The notes under the pieces were generated by a model. That model was not told the DNA's origin, ran no database searches, and worked only from the letters and a program-made list of their open reading frames with translations. A stretch of 64,000 nucleotides of DNA, taken from the NCBI RefSeq assembly GCF_042647465.1, contig NZ_JBHRVN010000004.1; one strand, given 5' to 3'. The position numbers were made by a program, and so were the translations under genes. Of the stretch, positions 1-8,468 are shown in pieces. The first letter of the stretch is position 1. Each line of letters begins with the position of its first letter. The DNA comes from Wagnerdoeblera intermedia (lineage in GTDB: Bacteria > Pseudomonadota > Alphaproteobacteria > Rhodobacterales > Rhodobacteraceae).

Positions 1-696
1 AACGGGGCAACCCAGGGCATCCTCGGCTACAACCGCGTGGCAGAGCTGCAGTCGAATATCGACAAATTCACGGAGCTGAACGCGCCGGTGCGCGAAAAGC
101 TGGTGAAGGCTGAACTCAATGAGATCAGCGACGATGCAGAGCTGCAGTCCTTTGCCAAGCAGTCGGGTGCCGCGGTCTTCAAGACCTGGTGCGCGCAGTG
201 CCACGGCTCGGGCGCGGGCGGGAACCCGGGTGGTTATCCGAACCTGCTCGACGACGACTGGCTCTGGGGCGGTTCGGTTGAGGATATCCACCTGACCGTC
301 ACCCACGGCATCCGCAATACGCAGAGCGAAGAAGCCCGCTTCTCGATGATGCCTGCCTTTGGCGAAATGCTGGAGAAAGAAGACATCGACGGCGTCGTGC
401 ACTATGTCCGCCAGATCTCGGGGCAGGAGCATGATGCAGCCCTTGCTTCGGCAGGTGAGACGGTCTTTGCCGACAACTGCTCGGGCTGCCATGCCGAAGA
501 CGGCACCGGTGACCGCAGCCAGGGTGCGCCGAACCTGACCGATGCGATCTGGCTCTATGGCGGTGACGTTGCTTCGCTGACCCATACCGTCACCTACGCC
601 CGCGCAGGCGTGATGCCGGCCTGGAATGAGCGTCTGACGGAAGCCGACATCCGTTCGGTCGCGGTCTATATCCACAGCCTCGGCGGCGGCGAATAA
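1..696 (+). CDS. ccoP: cbb3-type cytochrome c oxidase subunit III (3' part)
   Basis: The reading frame is open from base 1, so the gene starts before the window; 231 codons are visible. CcoP is the membrane-anchored dihaem cytochrome c that passes electrons to the cbb3 oxidase used at low oxygen. Two cytochrome c haem sites are seen, CAQCH and CSGCH, about 100 residues apart. Each is followed by a Met-containing segment (MMPAFG and VMPAW) that supplies the axial ligand. The N-terminal membrane helix lies outside the window. The product ends in GGGE and a strong terminator follows at once, so ccoP closes its operon, presumably ccoNOQP. Confidence 0.95.
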   Translation, partial: NGATQGILGYNRVAELQSNIDKFTELNAPVREKLVKAELNEISDDAELQSFAKQSGAAVFKTWCAQCHGSGAGGNPGGYPNLLDDDWLWGGSVEDIHLTVTHGIRNTQSEEARFSMMPAFGEMLEKEDIDGVVHYVRQISGQEHDAALASAGETVFADNCSGCHAEDGTGDRSQGAPNLTDAIWLYGGDVASLTHTVTYARAGVMPAWNERLTEADIRSVAVYIHSLGGGE

Positions 697-723
697 CCAC
701 AGTCAAAGCGTCCCTTGACGGAA

Positions 724-756
724 GGCCCGGCACTGAAAAGTGCCGGGCCCTTTTTG
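724..756 (+). terminator. Rho-independent terminator after ccoP
   Basis: A perfect 11-bp stem (GGCCCGGCACT paired with AGTGCCGGGCC) with a GAAA loop is followed by CTTTTT. It lies 28 bp after the ccoP stop codon and separates ccoP from the restriction-modification genes. Confidence 0.93.
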
Positions 757-796
757 TTCCCGAAACGGCGTCTTGCCTCTTGTGCCCTGGGGCAGC

Positions 797-807
797 TTTT
801 GGCAAAA
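797..807. promoter_or_regulatory. Small palindrome upstream of the methyltransferase, possible operator
   Basis: TTTTGGCAAAA is an 11-bp palindrome 55 bp before the methyltransferase start. The encoded methyltransferase has an N-terminal helix-turn-helix-like segment, and some C5 methyltransferases repress their own gene through such a segment. A role as operator is inference only. Confidence 0.3.
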
Positions 808-862
808 TGTCAGAAATATTCCCCCCGACAGACGGCCCGCCACGGGCGAAGGAGCCCGCGCG

Positions 863-2092
863 ATGACCGAATTCGAGGACCTGCTGTTGAAAGCGGGCCT
901 GTCCGTTCCCGATGCGGCAAAGCTTCTGGACTATTCGGAAGGGCATATCTACCGCTTCAAGAGTGGCAAAGAGCATCCGCGTGAAGGGGTGCTCGAGCTT
1001 TTGCGCATGAAGGTTGCGGCGCGCGCACCGGATGCGGGCGACTGCCCGGATTTCACCTTTATCGACCTCTTTGCCGGGATCGGCGGTCTGCGCCGGGCGA
1101 TGGAATCGGCGGGCGGGCGCTGCGTTTTTACCTCGGAATGGGATAAATACGCCCAGCAGACCTATCTGGCGAATTACCCCGACAACCGCCCCGTGGCGGG
1201 CGACATCCGGCAGGTTGAGGCGAAGGATATTCCGCCCCATGACGTTCTGGTGGCGGGCTTTCCCTGCCAGCCCTTCTCGATTGCGGGGGTGTCGAAAAAG
1301 AACGCCCTTGGCCGCGCGCATGGCTTTGAAGATGAGACCCAGGGCACGCTCTTTTTTGATGTGCTGCGCATCCTCAAACATCACCGCCCGGCGGCCTTCA
1401 TGCTGGAAAACGTCAAGAACCTGACCAGCCATGACAAGGGCCGCACCTTTGAGGTGATCCGGCGCAAGCTGACCGAGGATCTGGGCTATACGCTGCATTA
1501 CCGCATCCTTGATGCCGGCCACTTCGTGCCGCAGCACCGGGAGCGCATCGTCCTTGTGGGTTTCCGCGACAAGGTGAAATTCACCTGGGATGATCTTTCC
1601 CTGCCGGCCTATGGCGGGCGGCGCATGAATGCGGTGCTGCATCCCGAAAACGGGACCGAGGCGCCGGAAGGCCATTTCACGCTCGGGCCGGATGCAGAGG
1701 TCAGTGAGAAATACACCCTGACCGACAAGCTCTGGGCCTATCTGCAAAGCTATGCCGCCAAGCATAAGGCCAAGGGCAATGGTTTCGGCTTTGGCCTTGT
1801 CAACGGGCAATCGATCGCCCGCACGCTTTCGGCGCGCTATTACAAGGACGGCTCTGAGATTTTGGTGGATCGCGGTCCGGGGCGGAACCCGCGCCGTCTG
1901 ACCCCGCGGGAATGCGCCCGCCTGATGGGCTATGGCGACAATTTCCGTATCCCGGTCTCGGATACCCAGGCCTATAAGCAGTTTGGAAATTCGGTGGCCG
2001 TTCCGGTCTTTGCCGAAGTGGCCCGGATCATGCGGCCGCATATCCTTGAGATCATGGCAAAGCCTGCGCCCAAACGGAAGAAACGTGGCTGA
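863..2092 (+). CDS. DNA (cytosine-5) methyltransferase, Dcm/M.EcoRII type
   Basis: This 409-residue enzyme should methylate the C5 of cytosine within CCWGG and protect the host from the nuclease encoded downstream. Motif I is DLFAGIGG (about residues 68-75). Motif IV is GFPCQPFS with catalytic Cys135. The motifs ENV and QHRERIVLVG follow, and the C-terminus has RRLTPRECARLMGY and QFGNSV. The stretch LSARYYKDGSEIL is very close to E. coli Dcm as I recall it. Residues 1-50 look like a helix-turn-helix domain. The ATG at 863 follows GAAGGAG and fits the family; an upstream in-frame ATG at 740 lies inside the terminator. The gene overlaps vsr by 8 bp. Specificity is inferred from similarity and from the neighbouring genes. 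Confidence 0.93.
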   Translation: MTEFEDLLLKAGLSVPDAAKLLDYSEGHIYRFKSGKEHPREGVLELLRMKVAARAPDAGDCPDFTFIDLFAGIGGLRRAMESAGGRCVFTSEWDKYAQQTYLANYPDNRPVAGDIRQVEAKDIPPHDVLVAGFPCQPFSIAGVSKKNALGRAHGFEDETQGTLFFDVLRILKHHRPAAFMLENVKNLTSHDKGRTFEVIRRKLTEDLGYTLHYRILDAGHFVPQHRERIVLVGFRDKVKFTWDDLSLPAYGGRRMNAVLHPENGTEAPEGHFTLGPDAEVSEKYTLTDKLWAYLQSYAAKHKAKGNGFGFGLVNGQSIARTLSARYYKDGSEILVDRGPGRNPRRLTPRECARLMGYGDNFRIPVSDTQAYKQFGNSVAVPVFAEVARIMRPHILEIMAKPAPKRKKRG

Positions 2093-2546
2093 CGTTCATG
2101 ACGCCCCGACCAGATCGCGCAATATGGCGGCGATCCGGGGCGCGGATACCGGCCCGGAACTGCGGATCCGCCGCGCGCTTCATGCGCGCGGTTTTCGCTA
2201 TCGGCTGCATGTGAAGACGCTTCCGGGAAAGCCGGATCTGGTTTTTCCGGGTCTGGGGGCGGTGGTCTTTATTAACGGCTGTTTCTGGCATGGCCATGAC
2301 TGCGCGCTTTTCAAATGGCCAAAGTCACGCGAGGACTTCTGGCGCGCGAAGATCAGCGGCAATATCGCGCGGGATGCCGCACAATTCACTGAGTTGCGTG
2401 CGCGGGGCTGGCGGGTTGCGCGGGTCTGGGACTGCGCTTTGCGCGGGCGTGAAAAGCGCCCCTTCGATGAGGTGATTTCGCAGCTCAGCCTTTGGCTGCG
2501 CAGCGACAGGCCTGAGACGGATCTGACGGGCAGGGGGGCGGAATGA
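2085..2546 (+). CDS. vsr: Very short patch repair endonuclease Vsr
   Basis: Vsr nicks DNA 5' of T in T:G mismatches that arise when 5-methylcytosine deaminates at Dcm sites. The 153-residue product starts at a GTG inside the methyltransferase gene. I chose this start because the first residues, MADVHDAPTRSRNM, match the E. coli Vsr N-terminus. Family signatures are PGKPDLVFPG, the metal and His region INGCFWHGHDC, and WDCALRGREK near the end. It sits between the methyltransferase and the nuclease with 8-bp and 4-bp overlaps, so the three genes are probably co-translated. Vsr next to a Dcm-type enzyme is the classical arrangement. Confidence 0.95.
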   Translation: MADVHDAPTRSRNMAAIRGADTGPELRIRRALHARGFRYRLHVKTLPGKPDLVFPGLGAVVFINGCFWHGHDCALFKWPKSREDFWRAKISGNIARDAAQFTELRARGWRVARVWDCALRGREKRPFDEVISQLSLWLRSDRPETDLTGRGAE

Positions 2547-3790
2547 TCACGCGTGGCTCGCTTTCGAAGTATTTTATTGGCGCCGCAGCCAAGGGGCTGA
2601 AGGCGGTTGAGGTCGATCCCACCGCATCAAAGCAGCATGAATTTCAAAGTGTTGACGTCTTTCGCACCTATCTGGGCACCCCTGCTGATAAGGTTGTGAT
2701 CCCGGTCACCTATCTGTGGATGGATGACGAGGATGAGGCCCCTTTGCGCATTGAGGCCAGCGGCACCTGGTACAACACCCGCAAGCGCACACCGCATCGC
2801 CCGCCCGAATACCGCCTCTATTATCCCCATGCGGCCAACCCGGTGGTCTATCGGGCACGGCCGGGTGATACGCTCTTTTTGTGTATGACCACGGCGGGGC
2901 GGCTGCTGGCGATCCTTTGCCCCAGCGGCAGCTCGATTGAGCAAAAGCTGCTGTGGCTGTTCGGTCTGGAGCTGAGCCTTGATTTTGCGCTGGTGCAGCG
3001 CGACCTGTCAGACGGCGGGCGCGGCATCGACTTCGCTGCGGGCTTCATTCTTGATGAGCTGGGGATCGAGCCGGAGATCCCTGAAACCGAGGCTTTTGAG
3101 CGTCTGGTAAAGAAATTCGGGCTGACCTTCCCGCGCACCGATGAATTCTCGGCCTTTGCGCGCAGCTGTCTGAAGCAGGTGGACCCGGTGAATGATCCCG
3201 ACGGGGCGCTGCTGTCCTGGATGGAGCTGGATGAGGCGCTCTTCCGCAGACTGGAGCGTGAGGTGGTGGCCGAACGGCTGAAAAGCGGCTTCATGAAAGA
3301 GGGTGAGGCCGATGTGGAAGGGTTCCTGCGCTTCTCGCTTTCCGTTCAGAACCGCCGCAAATCCCGCGCGGGCTTCGCCTTTGCCCATCACATTGAGGAA
3401 ATCCTCAAAGCCAATGGCATCCGTCACCGCCGTGAGGCGACGACGGAAAAGCGCGCCGCCGCTGACTTCCTGTTTCCGGGCGAGGCCGAATATGCCGATC
3501 CGCTCTATCCGGCAGAGAACCTGCGGATGCTGGCGGTGAAGACCACCTGCAAAGACCGCTGGCGTCAGGTTCTGGCCGAAGCGGACCGCATCACCGACAA
3601 GCATCTGCTGACGCTGGAGCCTGCGATTTCCCGGGCGCAGACGGCGGAGATGCAGGCGCATAACCTGCATCTGGTGCTGCCCAAAGCGCTTCACGCCACC
3701 TTTCACCCCGAACAACGCCCCTGGCTGATGACGTTCGGAGAATTCATCGCCTCGGTGAAAGCGGGGGCTCAGCCGACCCTTTTGCCCTGA
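2543..3790 (+). CDS. EcoRII-type restriction endonuclease (type IIE/IIF)
   Basis: This 415-residue protein, close to the 404 of EcoRII, should cleave unmethylated CCWGG and need a second copy of the site as effector. The N-terminal half (about 1-175) corresponds to the effector-binding barrel. The C-terminal half carries the catalytic core ADFLFP, Y317 and VKTTCKDRWRQV (K333), which matches the EcoRII catalytic block. It starts 4 bp inside vsr (ATGA overlap). Its last 22 bp overlap convergent phnM. Position after a Dcm-like methyltransferase and Vsr supports the assignment. No transposase or integrase flanks this unit. Confidence 0.92.
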   Translation: MITRGSLSKYFIGAAAKGLKAVEVDPTASKQHEFQSVDVFRTYLGTPADKVVIPVTYLWMDDEDEAPLRIEASGTWYNTRKRTPHRPPEYRLYYPHAANPVVYRARPGDTLFLCMTTAGRLLAILCPSGSSIEQKLLWLFGLELSLDFALVQRDLSDGGRGIDFAAGFILDELGIEPEIPETEAFERLVKKFGLTFPRTDEFSAFARSCLKQVDPVNDPDGALLSWMELDEALFRRLEREVVAERLKSGFMKEGEADVEGFLRFSLSVQNRRKSRAGFAFAHHIEEILKANGIRHRREATTEKRAAADFLFPGEAEYADPLYPAENLRMLAVKTTCKDRWRQVLAEADRITDKHLLTLEPAISRAQTAEMQAHNLHLVLPKALHATFHPEQRPWLMTFGEFIASVKAGAQPTLLP

Positions 3791-4905
3791 ACCCAGGTGC
3801 CCCGCAGGCCGCCGCTGCGCCCGATCCGGCGCACCCGCACCAGATCAGCGCGGGCGCCGATCTCAAGACGGCCCCGGTCGTGCAGGCCCGTGGCCTCTGC
3901 CGGGGCGCGGGTCACGGTGGCAATGCCCCGCGCCATATCCCCCCAGAGATCGCCTAAATGCAGCGCCGCCGTCAGCAGGGAGGAGGGCACATAATCCGAC
4001 GACAGGATGTCGAGCAGATCGAGCCGCGCCAGTTCTTCCGCCGAGACATTGCCGGAATGCGATCCTCCGCGGATCACATTGGGCGCGCCCATCATCACCT
4101 GAACCCCCTCGGCGCGGCAGGCGCGGGCGGCTTCTACCGTGGTGGGAAATTCGGCGAAACTGACCCCGAGTGCTTTCGAGACGGCGACCTGTTCCGCCGT
4201 GGTGTCATCATGGCTCGCAAGCACCGCGCCATAGCGGCGGCCCTCGCTGACGGCGGCCTTTTCATGCAGATCGCCAAAACGCGCGCGCAGCGCCTGCTGG
4301 CCTGCCACATGGGCGGCGAAGTCCTCTTCCGACATGCCGCGCTTGCCCATCACATAGTCGCGCAGCTTGCTGATGTCGCGGAACTGCCGCTGACCGGGGG
4401 TGTGATCCATCAGGCTGACGATGCCGATCCGGTCCTCGGGGCCGAATTTCGCCATCTCTTCGACGAGTGTCTCTGAGCAGACCTCGGCGCGCAGATGCAG
4501 GAAATGGCTGACCCTGAGCGCGCCCTGGCGGCGCAGGTCCAGAATTTCGCTGGCCACCGCGCGGGCATATTCGGAATAGCCGGTCTTATTATTGCTCACG
4601 ACCGAACCCACGCGCAGCGCGTCAAAGACCGTGGTGATCCCCACGCCCGCCAGTTCCGCATCATGGGCCAGGATCGCTGCCTGATGCGGCCAGTCCACCT
4701 TCGGGCGCGGCTGCAGGTGGCGCTCCAGATTGTCGGTGTGCAGTTCAATCAGGCCGGGCATCACCAGATCGCCCTCACAGTCTTCAGCCCCGAGCGGCAC
4801 GGAACTGCCCTGGTCAATGGCGGCAATGCGGCCACCATCAAGGCGCAGACTGCCGCGCAGCGTCTCATCGGGCAGAACCAGGGTGGCATTTGCAAGAATG
4901 GTCAT
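3769..4905 (-). CDS. phnM: Alpha-D-ribose 1-methylphosphonate 5-triphosphate diphosphatase PhnM
   Basis: PhnM removes pyrophosphate from ribose 1-(methylphosphonate) 5-triphosphate, the product of PhnG/H/I/L, to give the substrate of PhnJ. It is a metal-dependent amidohydrolase. The signature ELHTDNLERHLQPRP is present (about residues 52-66), with later metal-ligand regions LMDHTPGQ and ASHDDTT and the end block LSSDYVP. From the ATG at 4905 it has 378 residues, the length I recall for E. coli PhnM; an earlier ATG at 4935 would add 10 atypical residues. It is outside the main phn operon, divergent from the DUF1045 gene and convergent with the EcoRII-like gene (22-bp overlap). Confidence 0.95.
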   Translation of the reverse strand: MTILANATLVLPDETLRGSLRLDGGRIAAIDQGSSVPLGAEDCEGDLVMPGLIELHTDNLERHLQPRPKVDWPHQAAILAHDAELAGVGITTVFDALRVGSVVSNNKTGYSEYARAVASEILDLRRQGALRVSHFLHLRAEVCSETLVEEMAKFGPEDRIGIVSLMDHTPGQRQFRDISKLRDYVMGKRGMSEEDFAAHVAGQQALRARFGDLHEKAAVSEGRRYGAVLASHDDTTAEQVAVSKALGVSFAEFPTTVEAARACRAEGVQVMMGAPNVIRGGSHSGNVSAEELARLDLLDILSSDYVPSSLLTAALHLGDLWGDMARGIATVTRAPAEATGLHDRGRLEIGARADLVRVRRIGRSGGLRGTWVQGKRVG

Positions 4906-4978
4906 TATCAGTCTTTCTGTCTGGCAGTCAGGCACGGAGACGGAGCGGGAAATGCGTGGTGTTGAGGCAATGCAGGGG

Positions 4979-5665
4979 ATGAAACGCTATGCGGTCTATT
5001 ACGCCCCGCCGGCCGGAGAATTTGCAAGCCGCGCTGCCCGCTGGCTCGGGCGTGACGCAGAGGCAGGGGAGATGCTGCCGCATCCTGAGGCGGGTTTTGA
5101 CGTCGCCGCACTGACCGCAGAGCCGCGCCGCTACGGGTTTCACGCCACGCTGAAGCCCCCCTTCCGCCTGGCGGAGGGCTGCGATATCGCCGGTCTTCAC
5201 GCCGCCCTGCAGGATCTGGCAGCCGGTCTGGCGCCGGTGAGCCTCGACGGGCTGACCCCGGCGCGGATCGGTCGCTTTCTGGCGCTGATCCCCGAGGGGG
5301 AGACCGCCGCCCTGCAGGCTTTCGCGGCAGAGATCGTCACCCGGCTTGAGCCCTTCCGCGCGGCCCTGACCCCGGCTGAGGTGGCGCGCCGCCGCCCCGA
5401 CACTCTGACCCCCAGGCAGCGGGAACTGCTGGCCCAGTATGGCTATCCCTATGTGCTGGAAGAATTCCGGTTTCACATGACGCTGACCGATGGCACCCCC
5501 GGGGCAGAGCAGGCCATGGGTTTTGTGCAGGACTGGTTTGCCCCCGTCCTGCCGCGCCCCTTTGAAATCACAGAGATCTGCCTCTTTGGTGAGCCGGCTG
5601 AAGGCCCGTTCCGACTTCTGCATCGCTACCCCCTCTCCGGCGCCAGCGCGGCCAGAAAGCGCTGA
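4979..5665 (+). CDS. DUF1045 phosphonate-cluster protein, 2H phosphoesterase fold
   Basis: The 228-residue product belongs to the DUF1045 family, found in phosphonate operons and related to 2H phosphoesterases. Two HxT motifs are visible, YGFHATLKPPF (about residues 52-62) and FRFHMTLTDG (about 162-171), as expected for a 2H active site. Its exact reaction is not settled; a role on cyclic or phosphorylated ribose intermediates of C-P lyase is plausible. The ATG at 4979 is preceded by AGGGG. It is divergent from phnM with only 73 bp between starts, and its last 40 bp overlap convergent phnN. Confidence 0.88.
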   Translation: MKRYAVYYAPPAGEFASRAARWLGRDAEAGEMLPHPEAGFDVAALTAEPRRYGFHATLKPPFRLAEGCDIAGLHAALQDLAAGLAPVSLDGLTPARIGRFLALIPEGETAALQAFAAEIVTRLEPFRAALTPAEVARRRPDTLTPRQRELLAQYGYPYVLEEFRFHMTLTDGTPGAEQAMGFVQDWFAPVLPRPFEITEICLFGEPAEGPFRLLHRYPLSGASAARKR

Positions 5666-6159
5666 AGCCCGGCTTCGGGGGCTGCGTCATTCACCACGGT
5701 AACGGCGCGGATGCCCTCGGGCAGGGCAAAGGCGGCGCGCGCCACGCGGCGGGCCTGATCCTGCGCATCCTCGCGCCCGCGCCCGGCCAGCCGCGCGGCA
5801 AGGATCTCGGGCGGTGCGGTGACAAGGATCACCCGCAGCCCCGGCCAGAGCTTTGCGGCCTTCGGCAGCACGGCCCGTGAGGCATTGAAGAGAAGCGTTC
5901 CGCTCCCCGTCAGTTCCGCCTTCGGGATGGCATAGCGCAGCCCGTGGGCAGCCCAGGTCAGGGCGAAGTCTCCGGCCGCCTCGCGGCGGGAGAACTCTGC
6001 CTCGCTCACGCCTTCAAATTCTTCTCCGCCCGCAGAGGCGGGGCGGGTTATGACCCGCCGCACCGCGCGAATGCCGCGCCCCGTCCTGCAGGCCGCTTCC
6101 ATCAGCGTGTCTTTTCCGGCCCCGGAAGGGCCGACCACGGCGACCAGATCGCTGCGCAT
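5626..6159 (-). CDS. phnN: Ribose 1,5-bisphosphate phosphokinase PhnN
   Basis: PhnN phosphorylates ribose 1,5-bisphosphate to PRPP, which feeds the carbon skeleton left by C-P lyase back into nucleotide metabolism. The 177-residue protein has a guanylate-kinase-like P-loop VVGPSGAGKDT at residues 8-18 and the RRVITRPAS region after it. The start at 6159 overlaps the phnL stop by one base (TGATG), so it is the last gene of the phnG-N operon. It ends inside the convergent DUF1045 gene. Confidence 0.93.
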   Translation of the reverse strand: MRSDLVAVVGPSGAGKDTLMEAACRTGRGIRAVRRVITRPASAGGEEFEGVSEAEFSRREAAGDFALTWAAHGLRYAIPKAELTGSGTLLFNASRAVLPKAAKLWPGLRVILVTAPPEILAARLAGRGREDAQDQARRVARAAFALPEGIRAVTVVNDAAPEAGLQRFLAALAPERG

Positions 6160-6839
6160 CACGCAAGCCCCGGGGTGAAGCCGGTCACATCGACCAGCCG
6201 GTCGCAAACCCGCGCGCGGGCGGCTTCGTCGTGGAAGATGCCAAGGATGGCCGCGCCGCGGGCCTTCGCCTCTTCGATCAGTTGCAAAACCACCTCGCGG
6301 TTTGCGCCGTCGAGGCTGGCGGTCGGCTCATCGAGGAGCAGGACCGGATAGGCATGCACAAAGCCGCGGGCGATGTTGACCCGCTGCTGCTCGCCCCCCG
6401 AGAAGGTGGTGGGCGAGAGGGACCAGAGCCGCTCAGGGATGTTCAGCCGCGCCAGCAGCGCTGCCGCCCGCGCCTCAGCGGTCTCACGCTCCACCCCGAG
6501 CTGCAAAAGCGGCTCTGCCACCACGCCCAGGGTGGGCACGCGGGGGATCACCCGCAAAAACTGGCTGACATAGCCCAGATGCGCGCGGCGCAGCGCAAGA
6601 ATCTCCCGCGCTGAGGCCCCGGTGACCGCATGGCCCGCCACCCGGATCTCGCCCGAGGCCGCAAGGTAATTGCCATGGATCAGCCGCATCAGGGTGGATT
6701 TGCCCGCCCCTGAAGGACCGGTCAGCCCGACACATTCGCCGCGTTCCACCTGCAGGTTTGCCCCGTCCATCACCGGGATCACCGCGCCGCCCTGATTGTG
6801 GAGGGTAAAGGTTTTGCAAAGCTCTCTGACAAGGATCAT
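6159..6839 (-). CDS. phnL: C-P lyase complex ABC-type ATPase PhnL
   Basis: PhnL is an ABC-type nucleotide-binding protein that, with PhnG, PhnH and PhnI, is needed to couple phosphonate to ATP-derived ribose; it is not a transporter. The 226 residues equal the length I recall for E. coli PhnL. Walker A is GPSGAGKST, the signature is FSGGEQQRV, and Walker B is VLLLDEPTASLD. I chose the ATG at 6839, which gives MILVRELCKTF; the longer reading from 6899 would run into phnK. There are 4 bp between the phnK stop and this start. Confidence 0.94.
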   Translation of the reverse strand: MILVRELCKTFTLHNQGGAVIPVMDGANLQVERGECVGLTGPSGAGKSTLMRLIHGNYLAASGEIRVAGHAVTGASAREILALRRAHLGYVSQFLRVIPRVPTLGVVAEPLLQLGVERETAEARAAALLARLNIPERLWSLSPTTFSGGEQQRVNIARGFVHAYPVLLLDEPTASLDGANREVVLQLIEEAKARGAAILGIFHDEAARARVCDRLVDVTGFTPGLA

Positions 6840-6843
6840 CGCA

Positions 6844-7623
6844 TCACACCTGCAAAACCGATGAGACCAGAAGCTGCGTATAGCTGTGCTGCGGATCATC
6901 CAGCACCTGATCGGTCAGCCCTTCTTCCACAACGCGGCCGTCTTTCATCACCATCAGCCGGTCGGCCAGCAGACGCGCCACGGCGAGATCGTGGGTCACG
7001 ATGATGACCGAAAGCCCCAGATCGCGGACCAGCCCGCGCAGCAGATCCAGCAGCCGCGCCTGAACCGAGACATCAAGGCCCCCGGTCGGCTCATCCATGA
7101 AGACCAGCTTCGGGCCGGTCACCAGATTGCGCGCGATCTGCAGCCGCTGCTGCATGCCGCCTGAAAAGGCTGAGGGGCGGTCGTCGATGCGGGCGGCGTC
7201 AATCTCCACCCGCGCCAGCCAGTCAAGGGCGGCGGCGCGGATCTCTCCGTAATGCCGCGCACCAAGCGCCATCAGCCGCTCGCCGATATTGGCCCCGGCG
7301 CTGACGCCCATGCGCAGCCCGTCGCGCGGGTTCTGATGCACATAGGCCCAGTCGCTGCGCATCAGCTTTCTGCGGCCGGTTTCCGGCAGCGCCAGCACGT
7401 CCTGCCCCTGCCAGAGGACCGAGCCCCGATCCGGGCGCTGATGCCCCGCAAGCGAGGTGAGAAGCGTTGATTTGCCGGAGCCGCTTTCGCCGACGATGCC
7501 CAGCACTTCGCCGCGATAAAGATCAAAGCTCACATCCCGGCAGCCGGTTCGGGGGCCGTAAAGTTTTGTCAGCCCCGAGACCTGCAGCAGCGGTGTTGCC
7601 GTTTGCGCGTGTAAGAGATCCAT
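6844..7623 (-). CDS. phnK: C-P lyase complex ABC-type ATPase PhnK
   Basis: PhnK is the ABC-type subunit that docks on the PhnGHIJ core complex. The 259-residue product has Walker A GESGSGKST, the Q-loop region YVHQNPRDGLRM typical of PhnK, signature FSGGMQQRLQIARNL, and Walker B LVFMDEPTGGLD with the switch THD. It follows phnJ by 2 bp and precedes phnL by 4 bp. No membrane permease is encoded nearby, which fits a role in the lyase complex rather than in uptake. Confidence 0.94.
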   Translation of the reverse strand: MDLLHAQTATPLLQVSGLTKLYGPRTGCRDVSFDLYRGEVLGIVGESGSGKSTLLTSLAGHQRPDRGSVLWQGQDVLALPETGRRKLMRSDWAYVHQNPRDGLRMGVSAGANIGERLMALGARHYGEIRAAALDWLARVEIDAARIDDRPSAFSGGMQQRLQIARNLVTGPKLVFMDEPTGGLDVSVQARLLDLLRGLVRDLGLSVIIVTHDLAVARLLADRLMVMKDGRVVEEGLTDQVLDDPQHSYTQLLVSSVLQV

Positions 7624-7625
7624 CC

Positions 7626-8468
7626 CTATGCCTCCGCCTCAGCCCTGGCCTGACGCGAGGCGCAGAAATCCGTGTCAGAGCAGCAGTAAAGCCGCGTGCC
7701 CCGGTCATCGGTGATGACCTCATCCAGATAGCTCTCCTGCGCGCCGCAAAGCGCACAGGTCTGATCGGCCCGACCGGGCTGAAAGGGGTGATCCTCAAAG
7801 TCGAGCGGCACCACCTTGGTATAGGGCGGCAGCGCATAGATGCGGCATTCGCGCCCGGCCCCGAAGAGCTGGATTGCCGGGTTGTCATTGAGCTTCGGAT
7901 TGTCGAATTTCGGGATCGGCGACGGGTCCATGACATAGCGCCCCTCAACCTTCACCGGATAGGCATAGGCGGTGGCAATTTCGCCGTGCCGGGCGATGTC
8001 TTCGTAAAGCTTCACATGCATGAGGCCATAATCCTCCAGCTCATGCATGCGCCGGGTTTCGGTTTCCCGCGGCTCAAGGAAGCGCAAAGGCTCAGGGATC
8101 GGCACCTGATAGACGAGGATCTGCCCCTCGCGCAGCGGCGTCTCGGGGATGCGGTGGCGGGTCTGGATCACCGTGGCTTCTGTGGTGGCAGTGGTGGTGG
8201 CGACCCCGGCGGTGCGCTCAAAGAAGCGCCGGATGGAGATGGCATTGGTGGTGTCATCCGCGCCCTGGTCGATCACCTTCAGCCGGTCATCCGGCGTCAG
8301 ACAGGCGGCGGTGACCTGCACCCCGCCGGTGCCCCAGCCATAGGGCATGGGCATCTCGCGCGACGCGAAGGGCACCTGATAGCCCGGAATGGCCAAGGCT
8401 TTCAGCAAAGCGCGGCGCAGCATGCGTTTGGTCTGCTCATCAAGATAGGCGAAGTTATAGCCGCTCAT
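7626..8468 (-). CDS. phnJ: C-P lyase radical SAM enzyme PhnJ
   Basis: PhnJ cleaves the C-P bond of ribose 1-methylphosphonate 5-phosphate, releasing methane (or another alkane) and the cyclic 1,2-phosphate. The 280 residues are close to the 281 of E. coli. The iron-sulfur and catalytic cysteines appear in the expected pattern CX2CX21CX5C, from CALC to CSDTDFC near the C-terminus. The segment GWGTGGVQVT near the N-terminus is also conserved. The start overlaps the stop of a 39-aa ORF by 4 bp (ATGA). Upstream of the ATG, GAAGGGGG serves as ribosome binding site. Confidence 0.96.
   Translation of the reverse strand: MSGYNFAYLDEQTKRMLRRALLKALAIPGYQVPFASREMPMPYGWGTGGVQVTAACLTPDDRLKVIDQGADDTTNAISIRRFFERTAGVATTTATTEATVIQTRHRIPETPLREGQILVYQVPIPEPLRFLEPRETETRRMHELEDYGLMHVKLYEDIARHGEIATAYAYPVKVEGRYVMDPSPIPKFDNPKLNDNPAIQLFGAGRECRIYALPPYTKVVPLDFEDHPFQPGRADQTCALCGAQESYLDEVITDDRGTRLYCCSDTDFCASRQARAEAEA

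Noticed and set aside
590..2041. A 483-codon open frame on the minus strand
   Set aside because: It is antisense to the Dcm-like gene, with no ribosome binding site and no family pattern. High GC produces such shadows.
4911..4935. A Pho-box-like CTGTCTG between phnM and the DUF1045 gene
   Set aside because: Only one half-site fits; the second repeat at the right spacing is poor, so PhoB control cannot be claimed.
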